From Takakia lepidozioides (taxonomy: Eukaryota > Streptophyta > Takakiopsida > Takakiales > Takakiaceae): a stretch of 64,000 bases of DNA. The stretch spans positions 12,772,001 to 12,836,000 of the forward strand of contig CM060731.1 in the NCBI GenBank assembly GCA_030704615.1, written 5' to 3'. Both the position numbers and the translations under genes were made by a program. Position 1 is the first letter of the stretch; each line of letters opens with the position of its first letter. The notes under the pieces were generated by a model, which saw only the letters and a program-made list of their open reading frames with translations, was not told the origin of the DNA and did not search any database. Below, piece after piece: positions 10,631 to 22,708 of this stretch.

Positions 10631-12008
10631 GTGCTCAAGGGCCACCACTTGGTGGAAGATCCACCACAAAACAACAGGTCCAGAAGGACCAGCACCAGCA
10701 AGGGTGCCAGCACCTGTCAGTGGGCAGAAGGTAGGGCCACAGATGGCGTTACAACCAACACGGGCAAAACCACCCTTTCCAATATATTCAGGAAAAGGGA
10801 TCCCGATGTACACATTAGCCAATTTGAGCACATGTGTATAGTGAACAATGAGAATGGCGATGATGCCAAGATGAGACTGTTTCCTTGTTCACTTATCAAG
10901 AAAGCAAGTGAATGGTATGCAAGATTCCCTGATAATCATTTCCTAACCTGGAATGGCTTGAATACAGCATTTCGAAATAGGTTCAGCAAGTAAAACTGAG
11001 GATGAAGTGTATGGAAGTTTACAACAGCTGAAGCAGAAGAAGCATGAAACTGTTGAAGAGTATATGGAGAAGATGGAATTGATGATGAAAAAGCTGGCTG
11101 CAGTACCAGCGCCCGGTTTACAGAAGACTTGGTTTGTGAGTGGACTAAGACCAGAGTTGCAAAAGAAAGTGGATATGTTACCCCATAATACAGTGGAGGA
11201 GGCATTTGAAACTGCGAACAGAATTGAGCAATTGGGAATGCTCAGGAGAGAGAAAAAAGAAGATGAGGACTCTGAGGATGAGTCAGATGAAGAAGAAGAG
11301 CAAGAACTAAAAAGAAAGAGTAAGAGAAAGGAGAAGTTGAAGAGGGATAACTATGAAAAAAAATTGGAAGAAATCTTGAAGAAGTATGCCACAGAGGCTG
11401 CAACACATTGGAGGAAGGGTGTATGGTGTGCAAAGTGCCAGAATGAAGGCCATACCACCACAGAATGCCACATGAAGGAGAAACACTGTACTATCTGTAA
11501 AATGGATAACCATTCTACTGAGAATTGTTACTACAACAGAAGGACAGCTGCAAGAGAACCTAGGCAAGTAAGGGTGCATCAGGTGCAGCCCCAGCCAAGA
11601 AGAAACAATGATCAGGACCACTATGGTAGGTCTGGTGGTTATAACAATGGCATGGAAGGGAGAGGTAATTCAAGAGGGAATTACCAAGGAAATTCCAGAG
11701 GCAACTATCAGGGTAATCCAAGGGGGAATTACCAGCCCGGGAATCAGGATTATAGAAATAATCCAAGAACAGACCAAGGGCGAGGACCCAATGGTGAAGA
11801 GCTATGTTACTATTGTAATCAGCCAGGACATCGCAAGGCAGCCTGTTCATTCTGGATAAGACACCAGAATGAGATGAGAGCTCCTGTGAATGAGGGCCCA
11901 GTGGTGGCAGCTCACATGGTTAGGCCATGTGTTGTACCAGAAGTAAGTACAATGATAGTAACAAGAAGTAAAGCCAAACTAACCTCCAGTAGAAGAGGAA
12001 GAAGATGA
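10631..12008 (+). pseudogene. gag: Gag capsid and nucleocapsid of Gypsy element 1
   Basis: The capsid region has the retrotransposon-gag signature: DPDVHISQFEHMCIVNN, KMRLFP, WYARFPDNHFLTW and FRNRF. It is broken by a stop at 10991-10993 and continues in another frame from 11007. It ends in three CCHC zinc knuckles: CAKCQNEGHTTTEC (about 11429-11470), CTICKMDNHSTENC (about 11488-11529) and CYYCNQPGHRKAAC (about 11805-11846). Between the second and third lie a basic region and Gly/Asn/Arg-rich GNSRGNYQ repeats. Such proteins form the particle and bind the RNA genome. At least one frameshift means this copy cannot make full-length Gag. Confidence 0.88.
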
Positions 12009-12228
12009 GAATGGAAGTGGCAATGATATGCCTGAAGATGAAGAGACTTGGAAAGATGAGAAGGAACTGCACAAGGAAGTGGCAGATACTATAAGGGAAA
12101 TGCAAAGAGTACTGATATTCCTGTGGCAGATTCCTCTGATTCGGATGGAGAAAAAGAAGGAGTGAGGAAGAAAGGAAAAAAGAAGATGCAGACATGCAAA
12201 GTAATGAAGAGACTTTGGCTGAAGTAAT

Positions 12229-12983
12229 ATGCAGACCAAAGCAGAAATTACCATTGGACAGCTATTAGCTGTGGCACCTTATTGTAGGCACAGGCTGTAT
12301 CAAGCAATCAATCGAATTGCCCAAGAGACAGGAAACACAGACCTGAACAGCAAGGTGACCAGTTATAATGTGAAGCCGGAAGGGCGAGAAACAGTCATGG
12401 ACTTTGATGATTCTATGCCAGTAATCCAATTGAGAATTGGAAGCACAGAACTAACTGATGTACTGATAGATGGGGTTCTGGAGTATATCATGACAGACCA
12501 ATTAAGGAAGAAGCTTGGTCTAAGTAACATGAAACCAGCCCCATTTACAGTAACAATGGCAGATCAAAGAAGTGTACAGCCATTGGGATTAATAAGAGGA
12601 GTTAAGATACAGATACAGAAATGATCTTTATGATCACAGTAACTGTATTAAAAATGGATGAAGTCATGGAGGCTTACTCCTTATTATTGGGACGTCCGTG
12701 GCTGAAACAGGCCAGGGTATTCCATGACTGGAATTCTCAGTTACTAACCGTGCATAATGGGATACACGAGATACAAATTACCACAAAGAAATCTAGTAGA
12801 TTACCTGCTACAAGAAGACCTCGAGGAGTCAGAGAGTATGACTGGAAAGGAGGACTGGATGAGGAGCAGGAAGCTACCCTATTTGCTGCACACCCAGAGT
12901 GGGAGCAGGGCAGAGATGCGGCTGGAAAGCCTAAGTTGTTTGAGAGGTATCTGCTGTGGTGTAGTGACAGCAACACCAACTGA
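12229..12983 (+). pseudogene. Aspartic protease region of Gypsy element 1
   Basis: The expected retropepsin segment is present as VLIDGVLEYIMTDQLRKKLG, where related elements have an intact VLIDGG/DSG-type active site, so the flap/active-site glycine is altered. It is followed, after a frame change near 12620, by YSLLLGRPWLKQARVFHDWN, a block commonly found between protease and RT in plant Gypsy elements. The frame then changes again near 12975 into RT. Role: polyprotein processing. This copy appears inactive. Confidence 0.75.
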
Positions 12984-15888
12984 AGAGGAAACCAGCATTT
13001 ACCCATCACATTTCTATGAAGAAAGAGAAGGAGAAATAGAAATCCTAGAAGAACCAGCCACTGTGAGCTTACAGGATGAAGTGGTGACTGGTTGGACAAT
13101 CACAGCTGATGAGCAGGTGAGGGAAGTAAATGTGGGAACTAAAGAGGAACCGAGGATGGTGAAAGTAGGAGCTGATTTGGAGCCGGAATTCTTCGAAGAA
13201 GCTAAAAGCTTGTTCATCAAATACAGAGATGTATTTGCTTGGAGCTATGAGGATCTAAAAGGGATACCACCTGAAGTCTGTCAGCATAAGATTGAACTGG
13301 AACCAGGGTCAGTACCAATCAAGCAGGCGAGGTATAGAATGAATCCCAACTACGCACAGAAGGTTGGAGAAGAGATAAAGAAGTTGGCTGAGGCTAAGTT
13401 TATATACCCAATAGAGTATACAACTTGGTTGTCACCCATTGTTATAGTTCCCAAGAAGAATGGCAAACTAAGAGTATGTGTGAACTATAAGAAGCTGAAT
13501 GCTTGTACGAAGAAAGATCCTTTCCCTTTGCCATTCACAGAAGCAGTATTAGACACTGTGGCAGGCCATGAGATGTACTCATTCATGGATGGCTTCAGTG
13601 GTTATAATCAAGTGCAAGTGGCAGAAGAAGACCAAGGGAAAACAGCTTTCATCACAGACTGGGGGGCTTATGCATACAAAGTCATGCCCTTTGGACTTTG
13701 TAATGCACCAGCGACCTTTCAGAGAGTGATAAGTGAATCTTTTCATGAGTATCTGGATGATTTCATGCAGGTATTCTTGGATGATTTCAGTGTGTACAGC
13801 TCTAAGAGTGAGCACTTGCATAAATTGGAGTTATGTTTGGCCAGATGCAGGATGAGAGGTCTGGGCCTGAATCCAGAGAAGTGTACTTTCTGTGTGAACT
13901 CAGGGGTGCTTCTGGGACACATTGTGTGTAAGAAGGGACTCCTTGTGGATCCCAGAAAGACAGAGTCCATTAAAGCCTCTCCACCACCAGTGAATGTTAA
14001 AAGTCTACGGAGATTCCTTGGGCAAACCAGTTATTACAGGAGATTTGTCAAAAGGTATGCACAAATAGCAGCACACCATTGAGCAAACTACTGAAGAAAG
14101 ATGCAGTGTTTGCCTGGACAGCTGAATGTCAACAGGCATTTGAGGAACTTACACTGTCAGTAACAACTACACCTGTGCTGATTAACCCTCACTGGCATGT
14201 AGTATTCCATGTTCACTGCGATGCATCAGGAGAAGCGTTGGGAGCGGTGTTAGCCCAGAATGTTACAGGGAATATAGATTCACCTGTGTACTATGCTAGC
14301 CGGTTGATGAACAGTGCTGAGAGGAACTATAGCACAACGGAAAGAGAAGCATTGGCAATGATCTATGCAGTGAAGAAATTCAGGCATTACCTGTTGGGCA
14401 AGAAGTTTATGTTCTATGTGGATCACCAGGCTCTGATATACCTGGTAAACAAACCTCTGATAAGCGGAAGAATAGCAAGATGGTTGATAATCTTGCACGA
14501 GTTTGAGTTCGAGGTTGTTTACAAGCCTGGGAGACTGCATCTTGTGGCGGATCATTTGTCACGATTGTCAACAGGAGAACCAGCCACAGGAATAGATGAT
14601 CAATTACCAGATGCGAGTCTCTTTGCAGTGGAGGTGCAGGGAAGTGCAGATGACTGGTTAGATTGGCAGTGGCCAATCAGATACTACCTTGCTCATGGTC
14701 AGTGCCCACCTAGTTATGGTAAGGAGCAGAGGAAGAGAATCGCTATCAAAGCTTTACCTTATACTATGGTAGGAAGCAGAATGTATAAGTTAGGACCTGA
14801 TGGAGTACTAAAACGATGCTTGTACCACCATGAAGTAAATAAAGTTTTGGCGGAAGTTCATAAAGGAGTGGCTGGAGGTCATTTTGGAGAAGAGACTACC
14901 AGTAGAAAGATACTACTCGCAGGATACTGGTGGCCTACTTTGTTCAAAGATGTACACGAGTATTGTCAGAAGTGTGATGAATGTCAGAGGCTAGGACCTT
15001 TGCAGAGATCTGGAAGGATGGCCTTGCATCCTACAATGCCTACGGAACCATTTCAGAAATGGGGACTAGACTTTGTTGGACCAATTAACCCACCATCCAA
15101 GAATACACGAAACAGGTACATAATTACAGCCACTGATTATACTACAAAGTGGGTGGAAGCTAAAGCTTTGAGGGACAACACAGCCAGTCCACAGCAAGGT
15201 TCCTGTACGAGAACATACTTACACGATTTGGCTGTCCCTTAGAATTTATCAGTGATCAAGGAAGTCACTTCATGAATGAGACCATTGAGTTGTTGACTAA
15301 AGAGTTTATGATTGTGCATAGAAAGAGTACAACATATTACCCACAGGGTAATGGGCAGGCAGAGGCTACCAACAAAATACTATGTACTATCTTGGCTAAG
15401 ATAGTCAATGCAAACAGAACGGATTGGGATACAAAGCTGCTGACAGCTTTGTGGTCATACAGGACTTCATATAAAGTCACCACTAAGTATACACCATTCC
15501 AATTAGTTTATGGTATGGAAGCCTTACTTCCAGTGGAATTCCTGTTACCTACCATGAGAACGGAGTGGGGAAAAGAATGGAATTGCAAGACTCCATCAAG
15601 GTCAGGAAACATGAATTATACCATGTGGAAGAAGTACGTGCTGATGCAGCTGATAATATGACCAGAATTCAGATGAAGCGAAAGGAACAGTTTGATGAAG
15701 GCAAGTTAAAGACTTTTAAGACGGGGGATTTGGTTCTATGGTTGCAGAAGAAAGGAAAGATTCAAGCTTCTAAGCTTAAATCACCATGGAAAGGACCTTA
15801 TGTCATACAAAAGATGTATGATAACAACACCGCCATGTTACAACCATTAACAAAGAAATGCTGGGAAGAGTCAATGCAAATAAGTTGA
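12984..15888 (+). pseudogene. pol: RT, RNase H and integrase of Gypsy element 1
   Basis: RT: VPKKNGKLRVCVNYKKLN, FMDGFSGYNQ, KVMPFGLCNAPATFQR and the catalytic FLDD at 13774-13785. The frame changes near 14070 into RNase H ([46 protein letters not shown]). Integrase follows with an HHCC zinc-binding domain (HHEVNK...H...CQKCDEC), core residues D in WGLDFVG (about 15068), D in FISDQGSHF (15254-15256) and E in NGQAEATNK (about 15362). A frameshift lies near 15190-15270. A GPY/F-type ending follows (KSPWKGPYVIQKMY, in the frame from 15565). No chromodomain. Catalytic residues survive but at least three frame breaks disable the polyprotein. Confidence 0.92.
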
Positions 15889-16034
15889 AGGGGTACAGTG
15901 GTATCCATGACAAACCCTTGCAGCATGATTTGCATGTTGAACCGCAAGAGCAGTCACGGGCTGCACCAGTGTTACGAACGGAGTATGGAGCACTTGTCGC
16001 TAGGCCCAGCATATATGACCAGGGCGGGCAAAAC

Positions 16035-16310
16035 AAACGTGACACACCTATCACAGCCCATCAAGCAAAGCACAGCCTATCACAGCCCATCACGACGACA
16101 CAACCTATCACAGCCCATCACGACGTGACACAGCCTATCACAGCCCATCACAACGTACACACAGCCTATCACACAGCCCAGCACGGCGCAACACAGCCTA
16201 TCACAACCTACCACACAAGCGTGTCACAGCCAGCCTATCACAGCTTACCACAGTGCATCACAGCCTATCACACGTAACACAGTATGACACAGCCCTGTCA
16301 CAGCTCAACA
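16035..16310 (+). repeat. Internal CACAGCC/CATCACAG repeat array
   Basis: Repeats of CACAGCCTATCACAGCCCATC type, related in composition to the LTR arrays, separate the integrase end from the 3' coding region. The resemblance to the LTR minisatellite suggests an origin by template switching or an LTR-derived duplication (inference). Confidence 0.6.
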
Positions 16311-16419
16311 CAGCCTACTAAAGTTACACGATCCATAGAATCAGTGACAAGTGGACGCATAATAACTTCAGGAAAATGGCTGACGGAAGAGAAAACGGAA
16401 ATTACTTTAAAATAGACAC

Positions 16420-19400
16420 GTGGAGGTCAGGGCGCGACACACAGCCGAGAAGGAAGTGCAAGAACAGGTGTCAAAAAGAAAGAGGACAAGAACGGCCGTC
16501 AAAAGGATGAAAGGCGGCCCATTAATGAATACGGAAAAAGGGAAACGGAACGAACGGCAAGTACAGAAAAGCGGAATTCTTGTCACATGTGTGATCCTAG
16601 TGGACTATCCAACAGGAAAGTCCACTAAAGAAATAAAATCTAAAATCCAGTCACAGCGGATACAGCCAATAGAAAACCAGAGAAAGGATCAAGAAAATGG
16701 AGGGAAATTGAGCGCAAGAGGCGGCGTCGTTCTGAGTAACGGGCGTCTCGACGGGACAGACCATCAATGCTATAGCTTGGAAACTATGGAGGAACTAACA
16801 GACTATACGCTCGCAATATTACTTACGCAGTGGCATAGACACGAAAGGACAGAGCGGAGCTTTTCTCTTGAGCGATGCTTGCAAGCCCCGCAGGCTTACA
16901 AGAAATTACCCATAGCTTTCTGCGGCAACCATACGTTTATGCTTTGTGCACTACAGGCATTCCTGCAGTTGTTACAGCCAAAACAGTTCTGTGAGTCTAA
17001 AATGAAGAGAGTGAGAGGAATGGAGGAAATCAGGGTGAAGAGCACCACAATTCTGCAGAAACAAACGATTGCTACCCCACAGGCGATACAGATACTGGAG
17101 GAGCTGAGATTGCAAGGATTGCAAAGCCTAGATTGGACATTACACTACACCATAGACAGTACATGTTACAATTTTTGCAGAACTTTGAGCCAAGGACAGG
17201 AACAACAACGGTGAAGGGAGTTGAATTGATGATTACTCCCCTATACCTCCAGCAATTGTTTCGATTGCCAGCAGGTCAGGTGCATGTGGAGGAACACAGG
17301 GCAAGACTGCAAATAGGGGACTTATTCCAAGAAGGGAGTTTCTTTAAAACTCAGGGTTATGCTTGTACCAAGGCTGTGTACCCAGGGCTAAAAGAGGTAG
17401 GCCAGGTATTGAACGTTCTGATTGCCATGAAACAGAACCAACAGTATTTGAGCAGATCCTTCACGGAGGAAATACTCAAAGGCCTGAAGGGACAAGAGGT
17501 ACAATGGGCGGACATAATGTACAACGCACTGGTAGAGGAGATGAAAAGATTACAAGTACTACCGCAAAGTCTCCTATCATAGTGTCTGGCCCAATCATTG
17601 CTCAAATAATCCTTGATTCTGGCATACTTGATGCGCAAGAAAAAAAAGAAAGGAAATGGGAGTGTTTGAGCCAGAAACAACTGCAATGGAAGAGCAAGGC
17701 TCTTCACACAGTGAGGGTGGACTAGCAGGGCAACCCGAGACTAAGAGGCAGAGACGGGGAAAGACTGTAGTGGCGGATCCACTGGCTTCACGGATTCCGC
17801 ATGATAATGTTTCCCAAGCTCATGGCCAGGAAGGGGCACAGCAGCACAGAGAAATGCTATTACTGGAAGCAGGACCTTCAGAGAGGGAGGAGGAAGTTAC
17901 TTCTGTATCACAACCATCACAGCCAGCTGATCGACTTGTCACAAGGTCACAAGTTATCCATGCAGCTCAACCAGAAATAATTGATTTGGAAAGAAGGGTT
18001 AGATATTCCAACTACAGAACAGATAGTGGCAGAAATGGAGAAGGGGGACCTTCTCTATGAATATTCTGGTCTGGTCAAGGAGACAGAGATCCCAGAGGTG
18101 CAACAGTTGCCCAGGGAAATCCTGAGGTGCATATAATACACACACCTGTGTCGGAGGTACCACAGGCGGAAGGTCATGACACTGTAGCACCGGTGATAGA
18201 TGAAGTAGTTCAGGAAGAAAATCCGGTGGGACAATGGCCTGAATGGTTCGTGAGACATCACACTGTTGAAGATCAGGAGGAACAGCAGCAACCTCACCAT
18301 GATGACCCTCAACAGGCAATGCTGATGAGTTCCATAGGCAGGACACTTAATTTGTTGGGGACTTATGTCAAATCCCATGTTCCAATTACCCAATTGACAG
18401 CCTTGAGAGAGGAACTCAGGAAGGAGTTTGAGGCTCGACTAGCCACTGAGTGTGCAAACAAGGTCGATGAAGAGGTCACTCTCAAGATGCAGCAGGACTT
18501 GGGAAATACAGAATGGCTTTGCAATTGGCCAGGAACAATTGATTGAGGCAGGCCTCGCGCAAGACCAGTTGCACGAAGCACATAAGCAACAGCTATACCA
18601 AATGCAGGTGCAGCATGAAAGCAAGTTGCAAGAAGTGAATGCACTACATACGGAGTTGCAGACAGTGCATGACAGGATGGCGATACAATGTGCTACATTC
18701 ACAACTATGCTTGACCAATCTACAAAAGAAATAAACAGTCAAGCGGAAAAATGTACGAAGGCAGAAGAAGAGAATGTTGAGCAAATGAAGCTCATTGTCG
18801 ATATGAAGAATACAATCTGTCGCAATGAAGATACTTTCAAGCAATACAGGCAGATTGAAGCTGATCAAGAGAAGCACATCGTGGAGTTGCAACAAACCAT
18901 CATGGCCAATAAAATGAAATCGCGGTCAATAACAAGGCTTGGAAGGAAGCCAATAATCTACTTGCTGCTTATGCGCAATTGGTTGAACCTCAGGCGAAGC
19001 GCATGGAGGCTTTAAACAAAGCAGTTGGAATTGTACAAGCTAAGAGAGGAGCAAACTCTCAGGGGAACCACAAGCAACTTGGTGGATAACAGCCTTATGC
19101 AGGTCTGGTTAGCACAAGGGCCAGTAGAGGGCAAAGCACCACGAAAGCTCACCCAAAGCGAGATGAATGAGCTCAGGCTGCAGGTGCAGAACATTGCCAC
19201 AACTACTATAGACAATGTCTATAGTAGGATAGCAGAGTTACAAGAGGATGTAGACGGACTGCAGACTCAAGTGGAAGACCTCACTTCAAACATCGACAAA
19301 AGAGTCTATATCCCTCAGGAACAGCTAATGGCTTCTTATTTACAAGCCAGAACTTTGGCTTTTCAGTCTTCACAGGAGGTGCAGGAGATGCCAATGATAC

Positions 19401-20590
19401 AAGAGCCAGTACCACCACCACCACAACAAGTCACTGTACCAGTAGCTGAACCTGTGGTTACTACAACCACACACCACAGCCACCACAGCCGGAGGTATGG
19501 GGCAATGCCGCTTTTAACCCACCTAAAACTCCAGCTGCAAGGGAGTACAGTAGGGCTATGATTATGCCCTTCAACCAAATTCCCATCATGTTGGATTTGG
19601 CTTGGAAAGAATTTAGTCCTCCGCAGTCATTCGCACATTACTACCAAATCATGCGTATTTGGCTGCCAGTGGCAACTAGGACTAAAGTTCTTCCGAACAA
19701 TCGACATATTGAGATCATCACTTTGCACAATACTGGCACGAGGCAGGTACCATGTTGAGGGAATTGATTGCTTTCCAGGTTGTACATGGACTCATTTAAC
19801 CAAAGACCCAAAGGAGGAGGTAGCAAGTATTGTCAGGGGGATGCGGGGGGTTATTATACGCTGCTTGTTTCTGGTACTGTTACCACATGAGCAACAAAAG
19901 ATGCAGAGGACACGGCTTTCTGAGTTATTCCAGTGGAGGTCATGGGGGTTATTCCTTGGTGCCACCTCATATGTACCCATATGACCCAAAGTTGTGATGG
20001 CAAAAGGATCTCAATATTCGTTCTGGTTTCAAGCGGGCATGGTGGAACCATTTGTCAACCAAAGAAAATTCGGCCATTAGATGACCATTTTCTATTCAGG
20101 GACATGTGGCATGGAAATACTTTGGCACGCTGCTACCAGTAATTGGTACCCCCACTCACCTGGAAGACAAGGAGCTCAGTGTCTACACCAATTTTGCTTG
20201 TTCAGTGGTTACACCAAGTGTAAAAAATACAAAACTTCCAGACATGGTTAGGAAAGCATTGTATGCCCCAGATTGATTCCACAAAAAGTTCGAAAAATTA
20301 AAAACACTTGAGAGGCGATGAGGATTCTGATACAACTGTTTCTTCACCGAATTCTTTTGACATGGGAGAAGACTATGCAGTTCAGATGGCAGAGAAGAAG
20401 CGAAGGGGGTCTCCTATGCCAGAAAGGTTACCTCGATATCAGCCTCCAAAGGGCCTCACTTATCCAGGTTAGTGATCAACCATCTCCGTCCACCACAAAA
20501 GACAGACCTCGGGCTCGTACACACAGCCGCCACGAAACTCTCAACGTCAAAAAAGGTGCTCACTCACAAAGGTTTGCTAGTCGAAATCAG
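16420..20590 (+). pseudogene. Extra 3' coding region of Gypsy element 1
   Basis: About 4.2 kb between integrase and the 3' LTR is filled by a chain of plus-strand frames (16420-17214, 17133-17582, 17656-18060, 18127-18546, 18452-19015, 19025-19561) that look like one or two proteins broken by frameshifts. In order: a globular part with VKGVELMITPLYLQQLFRLP and RSFTEEILKGLKGQEVQW, faintly like plant-transposon domains found in Tat/Athila elements; a basic KRQRRGK nuclear-signal-like motif near 17740; a long predicted coiled coil (about 18390-19300, Gln/Glu-rich); a Pro-rich PPPPQQ tract; and a tail with KKRRGSPMPERLPRYQPPKG. Function unknown. It is not env-like: no signal peptide or membrane span is seen. 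Confidence 0.65.
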
Positions 20591-20615
20591 TAAACCGTGA
20601 GGACACGGCTTTTTT

Positions 20616-20627
20616 AGGGGGAAGGGG
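20616..20627 (+). other. Polypurine tract of Gypsy element 1
   Basis: AGGGGGAAGGGG lies three bases upstream of the 3' LTR, the expected place for plus-strand DNA priming. Confidence 0.8.
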
Positions 20628-20630
20628 TAA

Positions 20631-21719
20631 TGTTAGAGGACTGTCGGGGACTTAGACACTTATACAGATCTGTAGGGTACCCTTAATTTTTGCCCAGACT
20701 GAGACAAAACAGGAGCTTAGGGGTGACAACAGCGCACTGTAGAGGGGGGTTACACAGCCCGTCACAGCCATCACAGCCATCACAAGCAACACAGCCCGTC
20801 ATAGTCGTCACAGCAAACACAGTCGTCACAGCCGTCACAGCCATCACAGCCATCACAAGCAACACAGCCGTCACAGCCGTCACAGCCAACACAGTCGTCA
20901 CAGACGTCATAGCCCGGCACAGCCAGTCACAGCCGACACAGCCGACAAAGCCAACACAGCCATCACCAGTAGTCACGCAGACACAGCCGACACAACCAGT
21001 CCACAGCCCGCACATGCCAAAACACAGTCGCATAGCCAGTCACAGCCCGTCACAGTTTCACACAGCCAGTCACAGCTTGACACAGCTGTCACGATCATAG
21101 GGAACGAAGAATAGGACAGGGAACGACTGTGGGGAACAACACCTGCGAAGGGAACATGTTAGTTCACAGACGACGGTTAGTGAGGGAAACGGTTAGAACC
21201 ACGGATAGGAAGATAAAGGAAAGAAACGGGAAATGGAGGGGGATCATTCGGAGGAGGACTTCTTGGTCATGGAGGAGAGGGGATCGGGCAGAGATGAAGA
21301 ACGGAAGTGAAGATAGAGAGAGATGAGTGAGTAGATGCTTGATATATGCAAGGCTGTAATGATATTGTAGAGCAGATTAGAGACACAATGGCTTCGGCTG
21401 ATGATACCTGATAAATCATAATCGGATACTTTTACGATACAATCACACTGTGTAGAGAGATCTGAGTGAAGCTGTGAAATGAATGGATGAGTTGAGGGAA
21501 TCCAATAGATTGATAAAGCAAACTGATACTTAATTATCAATGGTAAGATAGCTAACATGAATACCAAAAGGGAAACAAATAGGAAACACCCCCATGATAC
21601 CATAGCTGTAGGTCATGACTGATTGTTCTGCGCGGGCTGGTACTTAGAGATTTCCAACTCTTCTATCTGGAGTTTCCGATTCGAATAGCGAAGGGATGGG
21701 TGAGTAAAAAGCGGCGGCA
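20631..21719 (+). repeat. 3' LTR of Gypsy element 1
   Basis: 1089 bp, TGTTAGAGG...GGCGGCA, homologous to the 5' LTR. It has fewer minisatellite units and many small indels. It is followed by the target duplication GGGTG and the resumed host repeat. Confidence 0.9.
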
Positions 21720-22036
21720 GGGTGAAACTGGCGAAAGCTAGGCTTGGAATACAGCCAAAGACAGCCCCGGGGGACCAAGGGTTCAGCCACAAGGCGTGGT
21801 GTTACAGGAGCAGAGGAGCAGGAGCTACACAAGTTTGTGGAGTCAGACAGCGTTGCAGTCGGACACGCTCTGCACAAGGCAACCACGAGCGGGGGTTCAT
21901 TAGCGAGGACAAGTTTGTTTTGTTTGAAGGAGATGCAGTCATTCGCAATGAGGACACCCGCAACCGTCTCAAAGCTTTCAAGTTGAGAGACTATCAAGAC
22001 CCCTACCTTTGTTTTCTTTAGTGTTCAGTGAGCGGG
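21720..22036 (+). repeat. Unknown-family repeat, copy 2, right part
   Basis: Continues the repeat interrupted at 7986 and matches 3287-3597, including GCTAGGCTTGGAA.ACAGCC and the conserved frame ...GAEEQELHKF...SKLSS. Similarity to copy 1 ends at TTCAGTGAGCGG. Confidence 0.7.
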
Positions 22037-22708
22037 AGAGCGGGAGATAGCAGAGTGTTGCTTGTCTCTATCTGGCAGAAAGAGGAGGAGGTTGGTTAGA
22101 GCAATCTTACTGTAGCTTGGGACAAGGTTAGTGCAGGTTTAGGACATAGATATACCTCCTACACCTTACCATCAAGCAGAGCGAGGCACTTTGAGAGAAG
22201 TCTGGAAGTTGATAGCATAGATCAGGATTAGATTAGATCTTGCTTGGGCGGGCTTCTATTCTTCCCCTCCATCTCTGTACTATTTTCATTACCTGGTACT
22301 CGTAGTTGCCAAAGCCTCTCTTGGTGGAGGCCAGTCAGTCCGGGGTTTTGGGCTGGATATTCTGCGAGGGATCAGCGTTGCTGAGGGATTTGGTTGTGTA
22401 GGGTGTTGATGTTTTGATTTCTTGTGTTTGGATCCCCCCCAACACTTGCATGCTTGACTGTGCGCCATGTTGGTTTTGTGTGGGCGCTTGCTTTCATAGG
22501 GATTAGGCCGGATTTGATCACCGATCAATCCTAGAGTATGTTGTCGGTGGTGAGGCTGGAGTGATGACCAGCAAGACCACCACTGTTTCTTCTATGGTGA
22601 GGCTGGGATTGATGACCAGCCAACCCATAGGAGTTCTTGCGGTGGATGTAGGTGCAGGTGCCCTTAGCCACTGGGATATGACCCTTAATCCGCAACAGGT
22701 GCTCACCC

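Larger units (their letters stand above)
7987..21719 (+). mobile_element. Complete Ty3/Gypsy LTR retrotransposon (decayed), element 1
   Basis: A 13.7-kb element bounded by direct LTRs that start TGTTAGAGGACTGTCGGGGA and end in CA. It is flanked by a perfect 5-bp target duplication GGGTG (7982-7986 and 21720-21724). Internal order: primer-binding site, gag-like leader frames, gag with three CCHC knuckles, protease, RT, RNase H, integrase, a CACAG-rich spacer, a long 3' coding region, polypurine tract. RT before integrase defines Gypsy order. No chromodomain is seen. The TGGCGACC...GGGGA primer site and the extra coding region resemble the Tat/Ogre-Athila side of the family (inference). Several frameshifts and unequal LTRs show it is not autonomous now. 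Confidence 0.93.
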
